Shown: positions 11,401 through 23,800 of the stretch, piece after piece
Layout of the letters: each line of letters opens with the position of its first letter
Numbering within the stretch: the stretch's first letter is position 1
Assembly (NCBI RefSeq): GCF_028389875.1
Contig: NC_084675.1
Coordinates: 21,352,412-21,416,411 of the forward strand
Direction: 5' to 3'
DNA: 64,000 nt
DNA from: Rhea pennata
Taxonomy: Eukaryota > Chordata > Aves > Rheiformes > Rheidae
Made by a program: the position numbers and the translations under genes
Notes under the pieces: generated by a model
The model's input: the letters and a program-made list of their open reading frames with translations, nothing else
The model's database searches: none
Told to the model about the DNA's origin: nothing

Positions 11401-14400
11401 ATCAGCCCGCGGCGCCCGCGCGGGGGCGGCCCCGACGGCGCGGCCGCTCCGCACCGCTCCGCACCGCTCCGCGCCGCAGCCCCCGCGCCTGCCCCCTTAG
11501 GAGACCTCGCTTCTGCCTCCTACCGCGCACCCGGACAGCAATCTGCAGCCGGAGCGGCCCTTTGCAGTGTTATTCCCCTCGCCCGAGCCTTTGCAGAGCT
11601 ATCTGCAGCTTGACTTCAGAGCGGGTTGGGTTTTAGGTTTCTTTTTCTTTTTTTTTTTCTCGGATTACCAGATTACACACGCTTTTCTTGGAAGAAAACC
11701 ATAATTACTCCCATGCGGGTAATACAGAGAAATGGGAAATGCATGGAGTTGTACAGCTGGTATAATAAAAACAATGATCTAACGCAGACAACCTTTACTG
11801 TAATTTGTAACAAAAAAAAATGATGTAATAAACACCCAGATGATCTTAATCAGATCTCCCCTGTGGAATGTGGGGAAGAATCAAAAGCATCCCCTGCAAT
11901 CAGATCCAAGTGGGAAAGTTATTTCTGCTTTCACAGGGAACAGAGGTAAGCGACGCGGGGGGCTGCCTTCACCGGGGACCCACCGGTGCAGCACATCCCG
12001 GCTGCAGCAACCGGCACGAGAGGCAACAGCAGAGGCTGGTCCCTGCTCTGTCTCATGTTGAAAACTAGAGTTAAAAAATGTTTCTTTAAAAAAAGCTGCG
12101 ACACGTTTGGAGTATTTTAAAGGGGCTTCCTACAACGAAGCCTGTTGATCCCTTTCTCCCATCTGGAGCCCAAGGAGATGGAAAGAGAAGCAGGACTAAA
12201 CGCAAGCCTGCAGCCCAGGGGGGTGATCCCATCACCTCTGGCTTCATTTTGGTTGCATGACTTTGTAGACAGCCTGGAAGCAACTGCAAGGAAATTCAGA
12301 GAACTGCACAAATAACAAACACAGGCGAAATCAGAGCCAGGGCTGAAGCGGCTGCGCTGCTTTGTATCACGACCGAAGTATGCCAAAAGGGCTGAACTTT
12401 CTCACCATGCCAGCGCAGTTTAATAACGCCCTATCCTCCAAGGGCTGCGGTCCGTGAGCCTCACTCAGCTTGACCCTCTCGGGCTGCGGAGGAGCACACG
12501 GGGGCCGCGGGAGCCACCGTGCACCCGCATTGCTTTCCCTAGACGCGCAGCCCGCTGCCCTCCCGGCCCCCCGGTGCAGCGGCAGTCAGGAGCAGGAGCC
12601 CTGGGCGAGGTGGGTCCCGCCAGCAGGAGGGTGATCTCCGAGAGGCAGGAATATCAGCTGCCCCAAAACCCAGTTTGGGCTTTTTTGGATGTTCGGGCCG
12701 TCTCCCCCCGTGCAACAACGCAGGTCCCACTGCCACATGGCAGGAAAGGCAGTGCTGGAAGGGGCGGGAGATGCCCCGGGGTGGCCGAGGGCTTCCCGAC
12801 AGCCGCTGGCAAGGCGAAGCGCTGAGACAAGCCTCCGGGGCAAGCAGCGTGGCCAAGAATGTCTTGCAAACTATTTCCCCATGTGAGAACAACATCCTGG
12901 TAAGCCCATTTGCACTTAACGAGAGCAATTCCCACGTGCTGGAGGCACCAGGCTTGCAGTATTGCAGTATTGCTCGTGGAGCACAGGGGAGCTAAGCAGC
13001 AAAGCGAAGAGCTCTCAGCAACGTGCAAGTAAGGAGTGGAAATCGCTACTGTTTTAACTGCTTCAGGCCCCACCTTGCAGTGCCCAGAGGTGCTACGGCC
13101 TCCACGGCTCCCAGAGACGCGGTCCAGAGAAGCCACCGGAGCAACTTCATCCCAAGAGCGCGACGGGGCGGGCAGCCCGCGGGGCACCGCCACCGCCGCG
13201 CGCGTCCCTTGCGCTTCCCGAAAGTCCAGGTGGTTTCTCCCAGGGCGGCAGTTGCCTCGTTGCAGTCGTTCCTGGGGAACCATCGGAGGCCAGTGACCCC
13301 CCCGGGAAAGGCGAGCGGCCGCACTTGCCGTGCGCGAGAGGGGCGCGGACGGACGGACGGACGGATGCAGGCAATGGAGCAGCAACGCTTTGCACCGAGC
13401 CCGACCGGGGGAGGTTATCGCACCTAGCGCAAACCTAATCTCTGCTTATCACACATCTCTGATGACTTCCTATTAATACCAGAAACCAACTTTCTTCTCT
13501 TTTTCCTGTGCACAAGTTCCATTTTTCTGCTTCCTAAAATGATAACGGAGGGATTAAATACAATATCGGCAGGGTTTGCTCAGCTTCCCTTCAGTCCGTC
13601 GGAGCGACAGCATTTACGGCGCTTTGTCACATTAACAGCGCACAGCGAAAGGGGCCTTTTTCTCTATTTGAGGAGACAGCAAAAAGCCCCTGCAATATTT
13701 CTCCCCAAATCCTCTCCAATATGGCTAAATACTGCATCTTTTAATTGAGGCTTTTTTTTTAATTGGGACATATACTTTTGCTCGTGGGTCTCATCAAGAA
13801 AATAGAAAACAGGGCACAGCGGTGGAGCGGGCATGTCCAGCTCCTTTCATTCCCAGCAGCAACGCGGCAAATCAAGAACAGCCGTTCTCGTGGTTTTAAT
13901 CAGTCTCCGCTTTACTACAAATTTCTCAGGTCATATATGGCATCGTCACACTTGGAGACCTCAGTATCCAGAAAATTTAATTAAGGGAATTCCTAGAAAT
14001 ATTTTAAGCACAATTTTTTTCTCAGAACAGATTGCAGAACAGAAATTTTGAGAAACCGAGCAAGGTATTTATAGCAAAAGACGAAGCTAGCATGTCAGAC
14101 TTCAATGTTCCAGATGCAAAGGCGGCGAAGGCCTGTTTTGCTGGACAGAGAGATGATGGGTAGAAAATAAAGCAAATAAAGGACTGGGTCTGCTTGGGGG
14201 GGGAAAGGACCCTGGAAAGGGCCTTAATGCGGGGCCGGTCTCTTCTGTGCAGAGAAGGAGCTGTGTGCTGCACGGGACGTGGGACCTGACCTAAAAAGAA
14301 GGGCCCCGGCCCGGGTTTTTCAGCGCTAAAAAGGCGGTTGTTGCCGAGAGATGCCGTGAAGTCGTCCTCCAGGCCGGCCGAGCACGGCCGAGCAATCGGC

Positions 14401-14880
14401 TTCTTTTGCAACCAGGGACATTCGGACGGGGCAGCAGGGGAAAACCGAAGCCAGTGCGGCCCTAAGGAGCAGGACGCTGGGGAACGGGCAACTCTCCAGC
14501 GCCTCTGGATTTCCCCCCGCCCGGGGGATTTGAGAAAACGCCGGGCAAGCATCTGTCGAGGACAGCCTGGACCAGGAAAGTCCGGAGGCGCTGGCGGGCC
14601 GCCGCGGGCCCCTCGCCCGGACGTTTAGTTCTGGCGCCTTTCGCCCGAGGACCCCAAAACGCCTTCACGACCGCAGCCCCGCGGAGCCTCCCCGCCCCGC
14701 GAGAGCTCCTCCAGACAGGTAAACTGAGGCACAGGACAAGCAGCCGCTTCGCCCAGGGGCACGCTCCGAGCCGGAGCCGGCGGCTGGAAGCGGCGGGGTT
14801 CCCGGGGCTGGCGGCACCCACGGGTGCCCGGAGTTTTCCCAGCCCCCGGGGACAAGGTCTCTCTGCGAGCAGCCGGGTGC
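11401..14880. other. Intergenic DNA between IRF8 and the DUSP22-like gene
   Basis: No exon is recognisable. It starts in the IRF8 CpG island, passes a small GGAC tetranucleotide run (13347-13364), and includes an AT-rich, CpG-poor stretch at about 13,430-14,160 before GC rises again. It must also contain the 3' untranslated region of the DUSP22-like gene just below 14881, but I find no clear AATAAA on the minus strand to fix its end. Confidence 0.5.
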
Positions 14881-17800
14881 TCATCTGCTCATCCGGCTGC
14901 TTCCGCCGGCGCCGTGGGGACGCGGGTAAGCGGGAGCCGGAGCGTCGATCCAGGAGGGCTCCTGGCTCCCGGGCTGCTCCCTCTGCCGCTCCTCCTGCCG
15001 GGCGAGCAAGCGCTGCAGCTCCTCCTGGTCGCCAAACGGGTTCCTGCCGTAGTCACGCCGGATCCAGGCGCGGTACTGCCGAGACAAGGCCGAAAGAGGT
15101 TGGGAACGCCCGGCGCGCGCGCGGGAGCCGGCGAGTCAACCCGGGGCGATGCCCGCCGCGGCACGGCGAAGGGCCGGGACCCTGCTGCGCGGCGGCTGCC
15201 GCACATGTATTTTGTGCCGAGAGAGGCGACGTTTCCCCAAAGGGGCCTTCTGCGCCCCCAACTTAGCGGAGACGCTGCAAAGTGACGTCCCGTGCGGGGC
15301 AGGTGCCAGCCGCGTCCCCGGGCAGAGCTGCTGCGCGGCGCAGGGGGAGAAAAGCGGCACGTGCTGCCGGGAAGCGGCAGGAGGGGAAGGGGACACGTCC
15401 CCGGCAGAGAAGGCTCTTGCACCCAAAGCGATGAATTTTGCACCCAAAGCAAGGAAGTTGCAGGCAGCCCAGCGCCACGGAGCGCGCAGGAGGGAGCAGC
15501 CGGTGCCTGGGCGCCGCGCGTCAGCCCCGCCGGGAGACTTGGCGCAGCTCCGGCTTCGCGCGCAGGGCCGCGGCAGGCCGACAGCTTTATTTACCCCGCG
15601 CTGCCAAGAAGCTGCTGCTGCTCCTTTCGCGACCGAGTTACTGCACGGCAAGCTCCCCCGCGCTCGCCCCCCGCTCGCGCTCGGCGGCGGCGCGGCGCCG
15701 GGGCTGCGATCGCTGCAGCGAGCCGAGCCGCTTCTCGCGCGTTCAGCGGATACGTTTGCGGAGCCGCTGGCACCCGCCCCGGCCCTGCAGCCGGAGGCAA
15801 AGGGCAGCCCGGCTCGAGCAGCGCCGCGTCCTGCCGGCCGGCGGCCAGCTGGCGTCAGCCTGGAGTCCGGAGGTTGCTTGGAAGCGGAAGGCGGCTTGGA
15901 GAAACGCTTCCCGCTGCTGCTGGGATGAGAAACAGGCTCTAACTGCAAGCCCGGGGCCGGCGGGGAGAAGGGGGCCGAGGCGCGTCCGGCGGTGCCGGGC
16001 GCCTTCTCGTGAGAAAGGGTCGGGGCACGGATCGGCAATGCAAAAATCGCGGGGTGCAAGGATTGGAGGTGCTGCCCCGGAGAGGGAGCAAGCGTCGCAC
16101 CCCCGGCTGCGCCCGCCGCTCCCGGACGGCGCCGGGCGGCCGGCACGAAGCCCCCGCGGTTCGGGGGGCCGTGGCCGGGGGAAGCGGGCTGCGAGGAGCG
16201 GGGCAGGCAGCTGCCGCGTCCCGCCGGAGCCGGGAGCGCCGAGGTGCGGTGGGAGCAAGCCCGAGGCGAACGCTCGCGCCAGGCCCCCTGCTTCCCTGCA
16301 GCCAGGGAAAGTCAGCGGGGCCGGAGGGGATTTCCACTGGGAATGTCCGGGCTTCCCAAATCCCCTCGCTCGGCAGGCCGGGGACTCACCATGCCCGACG
16401 CGCGCTCAGACGCGGGAAGAGCCACCGGCAGGGCTGGATGCCAACCCGAGCCCAGCGAGCCGCGGCTGATATCCTCCGAGGGCTAAAAAACAACCGCTGG
16501 GAACAACATCCCAGGCGATTTCCAGGTGGGATGCGCCGGCGGCTGGACTGGATCTCGTTCCTCCAGGCCAGTGCCTGGAGGTCGCTTCGGGCTGCTCCGC
16601 ACCGCCGGTGCTTCCCGCAGCGCCAACCCTGCTCCTTGCTCTGCGGGCCGGGAGCACCGGTGCCACCGGCACGGTGCCAGCGCCGTGGGGCACCTGTGGG
16701 CGGGGGGACAGGTACGTCCCCCCCCTGCAAGCACCCGCCCTGCGGTGCTTCCTTCTGGGATGCCTCCGCCGTGGTTGGTCCCTTCCTTCCCCCTCTTTAT
16801 CCCCGGCGCCCCGAGAAGCCCCGTTCGCCGGCTCGAAGCCGCAGCGGCGTGCCAGAGCCGCGCTTCCTCGCGGGGCGGATCCTCCCCGCTCCTAACTCCC
16901 GGCACCTCGTCCGCGATCGCGGAGCCGGATGACGTTCTCCAGAACGGCGTTTCCGTATTTCCGCCTTCCGGGACGATAGCCAGGCTAAATTAGGAAATCT
17001 GACCTCCCCTTTCCTTTAGCATCAGCACGAGCTGCTACGCCGCAGAGGCCGGCTCACGGCATCCTCCGGAGGTGCCGTCTCCCGCGCGCTTCGGACGCGG
17101 CCCCGAGCCCGGCGCGAGGACGAGCAGCCTGGCGCCCTGCGCAGGGACAGGGACAGGGATGCGAGCGCGCTCCGGGCGGCACCCGACTGCGAGGCAGCTC
17201 CGGCGCATCCCACCTCCCGGCGCCCAGCCCGAAACCACGGTTTGCCTAACCTGTCCCAAGCCACGGACACCCCTTTCGCTCCTTCCGCTTGCAAGGAGGA
17301 GCTCGGAGGTGGAAAAGGCACCGGCTCGCTCCGAGCGCAGCAACACCCGGTCCCTCGTGGCTCGGCGATCAGCTGCTGCTCGTCCAGAGCAAATCTTCTG
17401 CACAAAAATCCTGACACTTCCCCTTATTAAAATGCAGCTGCGGCTGAGTAACGCGGGAGCGCTTTCATTCCCCCTCGCAAACGCCCAGCCTTCGCCCCGA
17501 GGACCGCGCGAGGAGCAGTCCGCCCACGAGGGCGTTTGCAGCTTCCCCCCCGGATACGAGGAGCACCGGGAACGCAACGCGTTTCAGCTCAAAGGCTTCG
17601 CTCGCAGAACCCGCGCCCGCCGCTCACGGCCCGGAGGCGCGCGGCCGCCCCGCGCGGCCCTCCGGCCTCTGGCGCTTGCAGGGAAACGCTCGCCAAATCC
17701 ACGGCGCCACTGCAAGAAACCAAAAGGCAAAGAAAACGCGGAGCCTAAAGAAAAGGGAAGAGCAAGTGACATTTGCAGAGGCCAGCCCGGATTTGGGGGA

Positions 17801-20800
17801 AGCCGAGGGGAAAAACTCCGCTTTAGGAGCCTACGGGGGCACGGCCAAGCCCGTTGCCCTTGGAGGACGCGGCGCTCCTCGCCGGGGGAAGCCCTGCGGG
17901 GAATCTCCGGCCCCGCGGGTATTTTGCAATCCCTCGGACCCAGCATTTTTGCTGGGGGAAGGCGGGGGTGACAGCCAGGAGGGTCACGGGCCAGCGCCCG
18001 GCCGTGGGAGGGAGCCCCGTGCGCTCCTGCGGGGAAAGGCGCTGACCATCGGCACCGGATCGCGTGCCGGGAGAAGAGGCGAGAAATCCCCTCGGACCGG
18101 GCGGCCGGGGAGAGCGCCGGGCCGCCGCGGCGGCTTGCACGCGACGACGGGCCGTCGCAGCCCCGCTCCCCACCGCAGCAGAGGAAGACGCGCGGCTGCC
18201 GGGCCGGCGGGGAGCTGGGCTTTGCCCGCAGGGATGCGGAGAGGAGCCAGGGGGTTGGCAGATGCTCTAGACACACCAAGCTGGAAGCTCACAGCTTATT
18301 TCCTACCGCTTAGCGATCAATCGCTGCTCGGAGCAGCCGCCCCCTCGCTAGTCACAGCCCCACCGGCACGTGCCCGGCTGCTCCGCGTCGCCTCTCCTCT
18401 GCCGGGGCTGCAAACGGCCTCGCTCGGGGGCAAAAGCGCACGAGCAATGCCATCGCTCCGGCTCCCGGGATGCGGCTCGAGCACGGGGACATCCTGCCCT
18501 GGCACGGGACATACCCGCTCAGCCACCATCGCTGCTCGCCTAAAACCCGGCACCCTGCTTCGTTTGGGGAAGGGAGAGGAGAATTTCTTAGTTAACACTC
18601 GCTTCCCTCCATCAGATGCTTCTAAAAGCAGGGATTTTCTTTCAAGGAAAATCCAAGCGCTGTCCGGGATCGCAGGCTTACAGGGACCCTGCCTCCCCCT
18701 CCCATTCCGCCCTCGCCTCCCAGACGCCCCAGCTGCACCTCGTTGCGCGTGGGAAGCTTGGGGCATTCCCTGGAATCACTCCATCGAATCACTCCATCAC
18801 CCCTTCCCTAACTCCCGGGGGGGTTGACGCTCAGGTGTCCTTCCCACCGCATCCTAACTGAACCCTCGAGAAAATAAGGATTTTCAGACAGCCTCGTTCA
18901 GTGCGCTCGCGTAACGTCGAGGCACTTTTTCTTTGCATGCATGCATGCGCACATGCAAAAAGCAAAACCTCCAGGTAATAAATAGCGCGCGGAGAGGCCG
19001 GCTCGGGCGAACATCTGGGCCCCGCAGCTAGCTGCATGCAAAGCAGCCGTGCCTGCCTGCACGCTCTGCAGACGCTATAAAGGGGCTTTGGCTCCGGAGT
19101 CCTTCGGCAGCGGGTCCCCGCGGCGAGGCGCGCGCGTGCCGCGCCAGCACCCACCTCCGCGAGCGAGGTCGCCTCGTAGTCCCGCAGCTGCCGCTGGAAG
19201 CCGAAGTTGGGGCTGACGTAGGAGCGCGCGGCCTTGGTGGCGGCCAGGCACGTCTCCCAGCCGAGGTCGGTGACCGTCATCAGGTAAGCGACCAGGACGG
19301 TGGTGCTGCGGGAAACCCCCGCCAGGCTGGCGCGGCGCGGCGGAGCGGCGTCAGCGGGACGCGCAGCCCCGGCGCCGGGAAGCACGGCCGCGGCACGTCC
19401 CTCCGCGGTGCGTTCGGGCGACGGGCTTCCCCCCACCGCCCCAGCGCGGACCCTCCGTCCCGGCCCCCGCCGCCTCCGCCTTTCCCTCTCCGCAGCTCGC
19501 GCTCCGTCGGGAATCCCGTTCCCATCCCGCAAACGGAGGGCGCGGGGACCCTCGCGCCGCTCCTGCGAGCGCCCGGGACCCTTCCTCCCTCCGCCAGCCC
19601 CCCGACGAGCGAGCCTCTTCCCCGCCAACGCCAGCTACGCCAACGCCCGTCGCTAACGAAGCCGAGTAACGAAGCGGGTGCGGGAGCGCTCACCAGTGAA
19701 CGAGGCAGCCGCCCCCACAGAGCCGGCACTCGTGGATGAATTTGATGCACTCCTTGAAATGCTGCATCCTGGAGGGAGAGAGCAGCCAGGTGAGGCGGGG
19801 ACGAGAGGCCGTCCCCAAGAAAGGAAACCCTTCCCAGGACTTCCCAGCCTCCGAGGAGGGAAACCACGGCCTCGGGATTTCCTGCTTCCCGAGGCGCCGA
19901 GCCCGGAGCGGGGCGATGCCACCAGCAGAACGAGCTCGGGCACGAGCCGGGGGCGAGGCAGCCTCCGGGGCACGGCACCCACGGGATGCGATTCCTTCCG
20001 CCTCCCAGCTCCCGGGGAGCAGCTCCGGGCCGGGGATGCAGAGCCTGCGGCTGCATCCCTGAAGCACAAAGTACTGCCGGTCCCCGGCAGCTCCCAGCAC
20101 GGCAGCAGCTTTAACCGGAGGCAGCAGGGAGCGATGGGCTCTGCTCCCGCTCACCGTTCCCACCTGACGCAGGAAGCTGAATCCCACCCAAACCAGGAGA
20201 TGCAACGCGGAGCCGGGTTATTTTTCCTCTAAACACATGCTTGCATGCTTGGAAGAGGACATGGATCTGGAAGGGGGAGGCTGAAAGGAGCCCGCCGCCG
20301 GCTCCCGGGCGGCACGGACCGCGTCCCGGCAGCGCTGCCAGGCCGGGAGCCGCGAGGGCCGTTCGCCTCCCGGACTTCCTCTGCCTGCGCGTGATGAGGG
20401 TGGGCGTGCGCTCGCCTTCCTGATTTCTCGGAAGCCGGGACCCGAGCCGCCGCGGAGCTCTTGCCCTGGCGCGCGGCTCGTCCCTGGCCGAGAGCCCCCG
20501 CGGGAGCTCGGGCCCGGCGGGACCCGCTCACGCTTTCTGCCCCCCCCCCCATCGAGAGGGATGCTCTTCTCCTCCTTGGGAGGGCAGAGTTTGGGCATCT
20601 TCTAAGAAACCGGCCAAAGGCAACGTTCAAAAATAGCTGCCCAGAGCTCAACAAGCACAAAAACAGGGGATTCGCCGAAGCCTCGGCCACACACACAAAA
20701 CGCTTAGTCTCTCGGCCGCTAAAGGAGGTGCCGGTCCGTGACCCCTCCCGGGCTACGGGGCGGCTACGGGACGGCTCGTCCTCAGCCGCTGGGGCACAGG

Positions 20801-23800
20801 CACCACCTCCGCCTGGAGAGCAGCTTTCCTGACCCCTACGGCTTGCCCTGGGGGATTTATCCTCGTCCGGCTCATCCTTGCGGAGCCGAGAGGCCGGCAG
20901 GAGCCCCCGGGGCCGCGGCAGGTTGCTTACGCAGACCGCGCAGGTCCGAGCTTTCCAGATCCCGGGTGGGATCTCCGCAGCTCCGCCGGGTTTTCCAAGG
21001 CCGGGCCGGCGAGAGGGAAGGAGGGAAGGCGTCCCCATGCGCTCCCGGCCTCGGCCCGTGGGATCGGCATGCTCAGCCCTGCGGGGCCCCGAGGCACAAG
21101 CATCTCCAGGACGCCAAGTTCACTGGGATTGTGAAATCCCAGGCATAAACCGACGAGCAAAAAATAGAATAAGTCTTCCTTCCGGCAGCCGAGCTTTTTC
21201 TTCTTTTTTTTTTTTTTTCAGTAGACATGCCACAAGCGCAGAGAGATGAGAGGAGAGAAAATAACATCCAAAAAACCCTGATCTTGCTGAGGCAGGGCTT
21301 TCTTGTAAAGCTTCTCTTTCCGCTCAGCGGGAGCATGAGCAAGCAGAATTATATGCCAGGGACACGGCCAGTTTCTCCAAAAGACACTGGGAAACCAGCG
21401 GCTCCGCAACGGGTTTAGCTGTGGTCACGGGGGACCGACTCCGGCACGTGAGGTCCTGGGAGAGGAGGCTGAGCCCGTCACAACTCGCTGCATCTCCCGC
21501 AAGGGAGCGGGAGCCGGCCCGGGCCCTGCTTCGCGTGCAATAACCCACGCAGAAAGCGCCAGCGACCGCCAAGGCAGCGGCGGGAAACCGCAGCCTCTGC
21601 CAGGCTGGTTTCTGCAGAACCGCCGATGCTGTCCCGCACGCTCGCCTCCCGTTTTCCATAAAAATCCATTTTAATAATTATTCTATTTCTCTTTCCAAGG
21701 AAAATGGGAAGATTTATGTATTTTTTTCCCTCTAGGGCAGGGAAAATTGCACCCTTTCTGAGCCCTTCCAGGTAGAAACCATTCTGAAATTCAGTTGCAA
21801 ACTCGATTTGCTAGATTTACTGGCTGCATACACGCAGAGAAACAGAGAGACTTTAAAACCCTTGAACACCGTCAGCCGCCTGAGAGTGAACCACCCCTTT
21901 TCTGAAGCTCAGCAACGATACGAAGCTTTTGCGGCATGAACAAGTTTGAACCTTGGCTCAGCAGAATTTGAACTTTTATTATCAGAGAATTAGCAAAATG
22001 CCACGCCGGGAGGCAAAAGGGTCACAAATCACTTACAGGTTTTGACTGGACGAGTCCGAGGCCGATATGCAGAGATAAGTCATGCCCTGCAAAAAAGGGA
22101 GAGTTGTAGCAGTCAGATACCATGGCACAAGGCCATATCTCCCGTTTCTCTCTGCGCCTTCTCCCTAGAGCAGCCTTAGCACAACACGTGCTTGGGGTAA
22201 AATCCCTCCTGCGATCACCGAGCCACGGCCCGAGGCAGGATTTTCCCAGGGCCCAGATCAGCGCCCGGGACAGTTCCCGAGCCGGGAGGACGCTCCCGGC
22301 GCCTCCGGCCCTGGAGCGAGGCACGAGCCCTGCCAGCAAGACGTGCGCGGACACGGATTTACCCTGCCACGCTCATCAACGAGTTATTTCCTCCCCGTCC
22401 TCTTAATACACCATAAATCATCCTGCCGCGCGTTGGCGTAGGTCAGGTTACTTTCCTTTCTTTAAAGCCTCACTTCCTCCATCCTCCCTGTTCCGAACTA
22501 AAATTAGAGCCTTTTCACCCGTTTCCCCCCCCCCCCTTCCAAGCCAAACGGGGTGGAAATCCTGCCAGAAAGGGCTGAAATAGCCAAACACCCATGCACC
22601 GAGGATTGCCCCATCTTCATCCAGCTCTTCCCGGGCATCGCTGCCTGCTGGGCGGCCCCGGCCCCTCCGCCCCCCGAGCCGCCGGAAAGCGCCCGGAGCG
22701 AGCTCCGGCACCGCGCGCTCCTCGCTCCCCTCGCGGGCTGCAGCCGGGCGGGAGCCGCTGGGAGCACACGCGCAGCGAGGTTGACGGGTCTCGGCCCGGT
22801 CCCTGAGGATGGCACCCGGGAAACCAAGGAAGCTCAGAGCGATGCTTGTGCCGAGGGAAACCCCTTCGGGCCGGGGGGCTGCAGGAGGGCCCGGGCTGGG
22901 CTCGCAGGGAGACTGTGCGGGGCTTTTCCCGTGTGTCCCCCCTCCGTCCCGCAGCGCACCCATCCTGTGCTCTCCGCCGCGGCGCGGGTGAAGCCAGCAG
23001 CCCGCCCGGCGCGGCCGAGGATGCTCAGCAAGGCCGTGGGAGACGGGGACCGAAACGGGGCCAAACAGTGGTCTGGACCAGCTGGGGCTGCAAACCGGGG
23101 GGTGAGGGGCTCCGGCGGGGGTGAGGGGCTCCGGCGGGGTGGGGACCGCCGGTTTGGGAGAGGAAGGGGAGGCAAGACGGGGCCGCGGCTCAGCCCGGGG
23201 TGCTGGCGGGAGCCGGCAGGCGCTGCCCCGCGTCCGGGCGAGCCGAGCCGGGCCGGGCCAGGCCGGCTGCTGCCCCGCTCCCACCGCCGGCCGTTTCGGG
23301 GCCGCCGGTTTTGTGCACGCTCCCTCCTGTGCTCTTCCTCCCCCCTCCCACGTCACCCGAGGCGCCTCCGCGGGGGAGAAGCTCCAGCGGTTCCGTGGAG
23401 CGGCGGCTCGTCGGGAGGAGCGAGCGGGGCCGGCCCGGCGCCCCTTCGGCTCCCGCAGCGCAGCGGGGCTCGGCCGGAAACGGCGGGGTGACTCGGGCAG
23501 CCTCGTGCCTCAGTTTCCCCCCTTTCGGGCAGGGGGGCACCGAGCCGCCGCCCCGGACTGCGCCCGTCGCAGCGACCCCCCCCCCCGCGCTGGGCACCGG
23601 GCTGCACACGGGAAATCCCGGCCCCCCCCCGGCCCCGGCGCCCCCGGGCGCTGCCGGACACCCCCCCCCCCCCCCGGCGCCCTGCGCCGCTTTGCACGGG
23701 CCCGCAATGCCCTCTCGTGGCCCCCGCGCCGCCAGCACCGCCACGCGCCTGCCGCCGCCCTTTGCTCTCCCCGCACCCCCCCCCCGGCCGCTGGGACCCC

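Noticed and set aside
15136-18827. Long open frames of 250-380 codons on both strands
   Set aside because: They overlap one another, are rich in Ala, Arg, Gly and Pro, show no family resemblance, and lie in the CpG-dense block where stop codons are rare. The real exons here are short and spliced.
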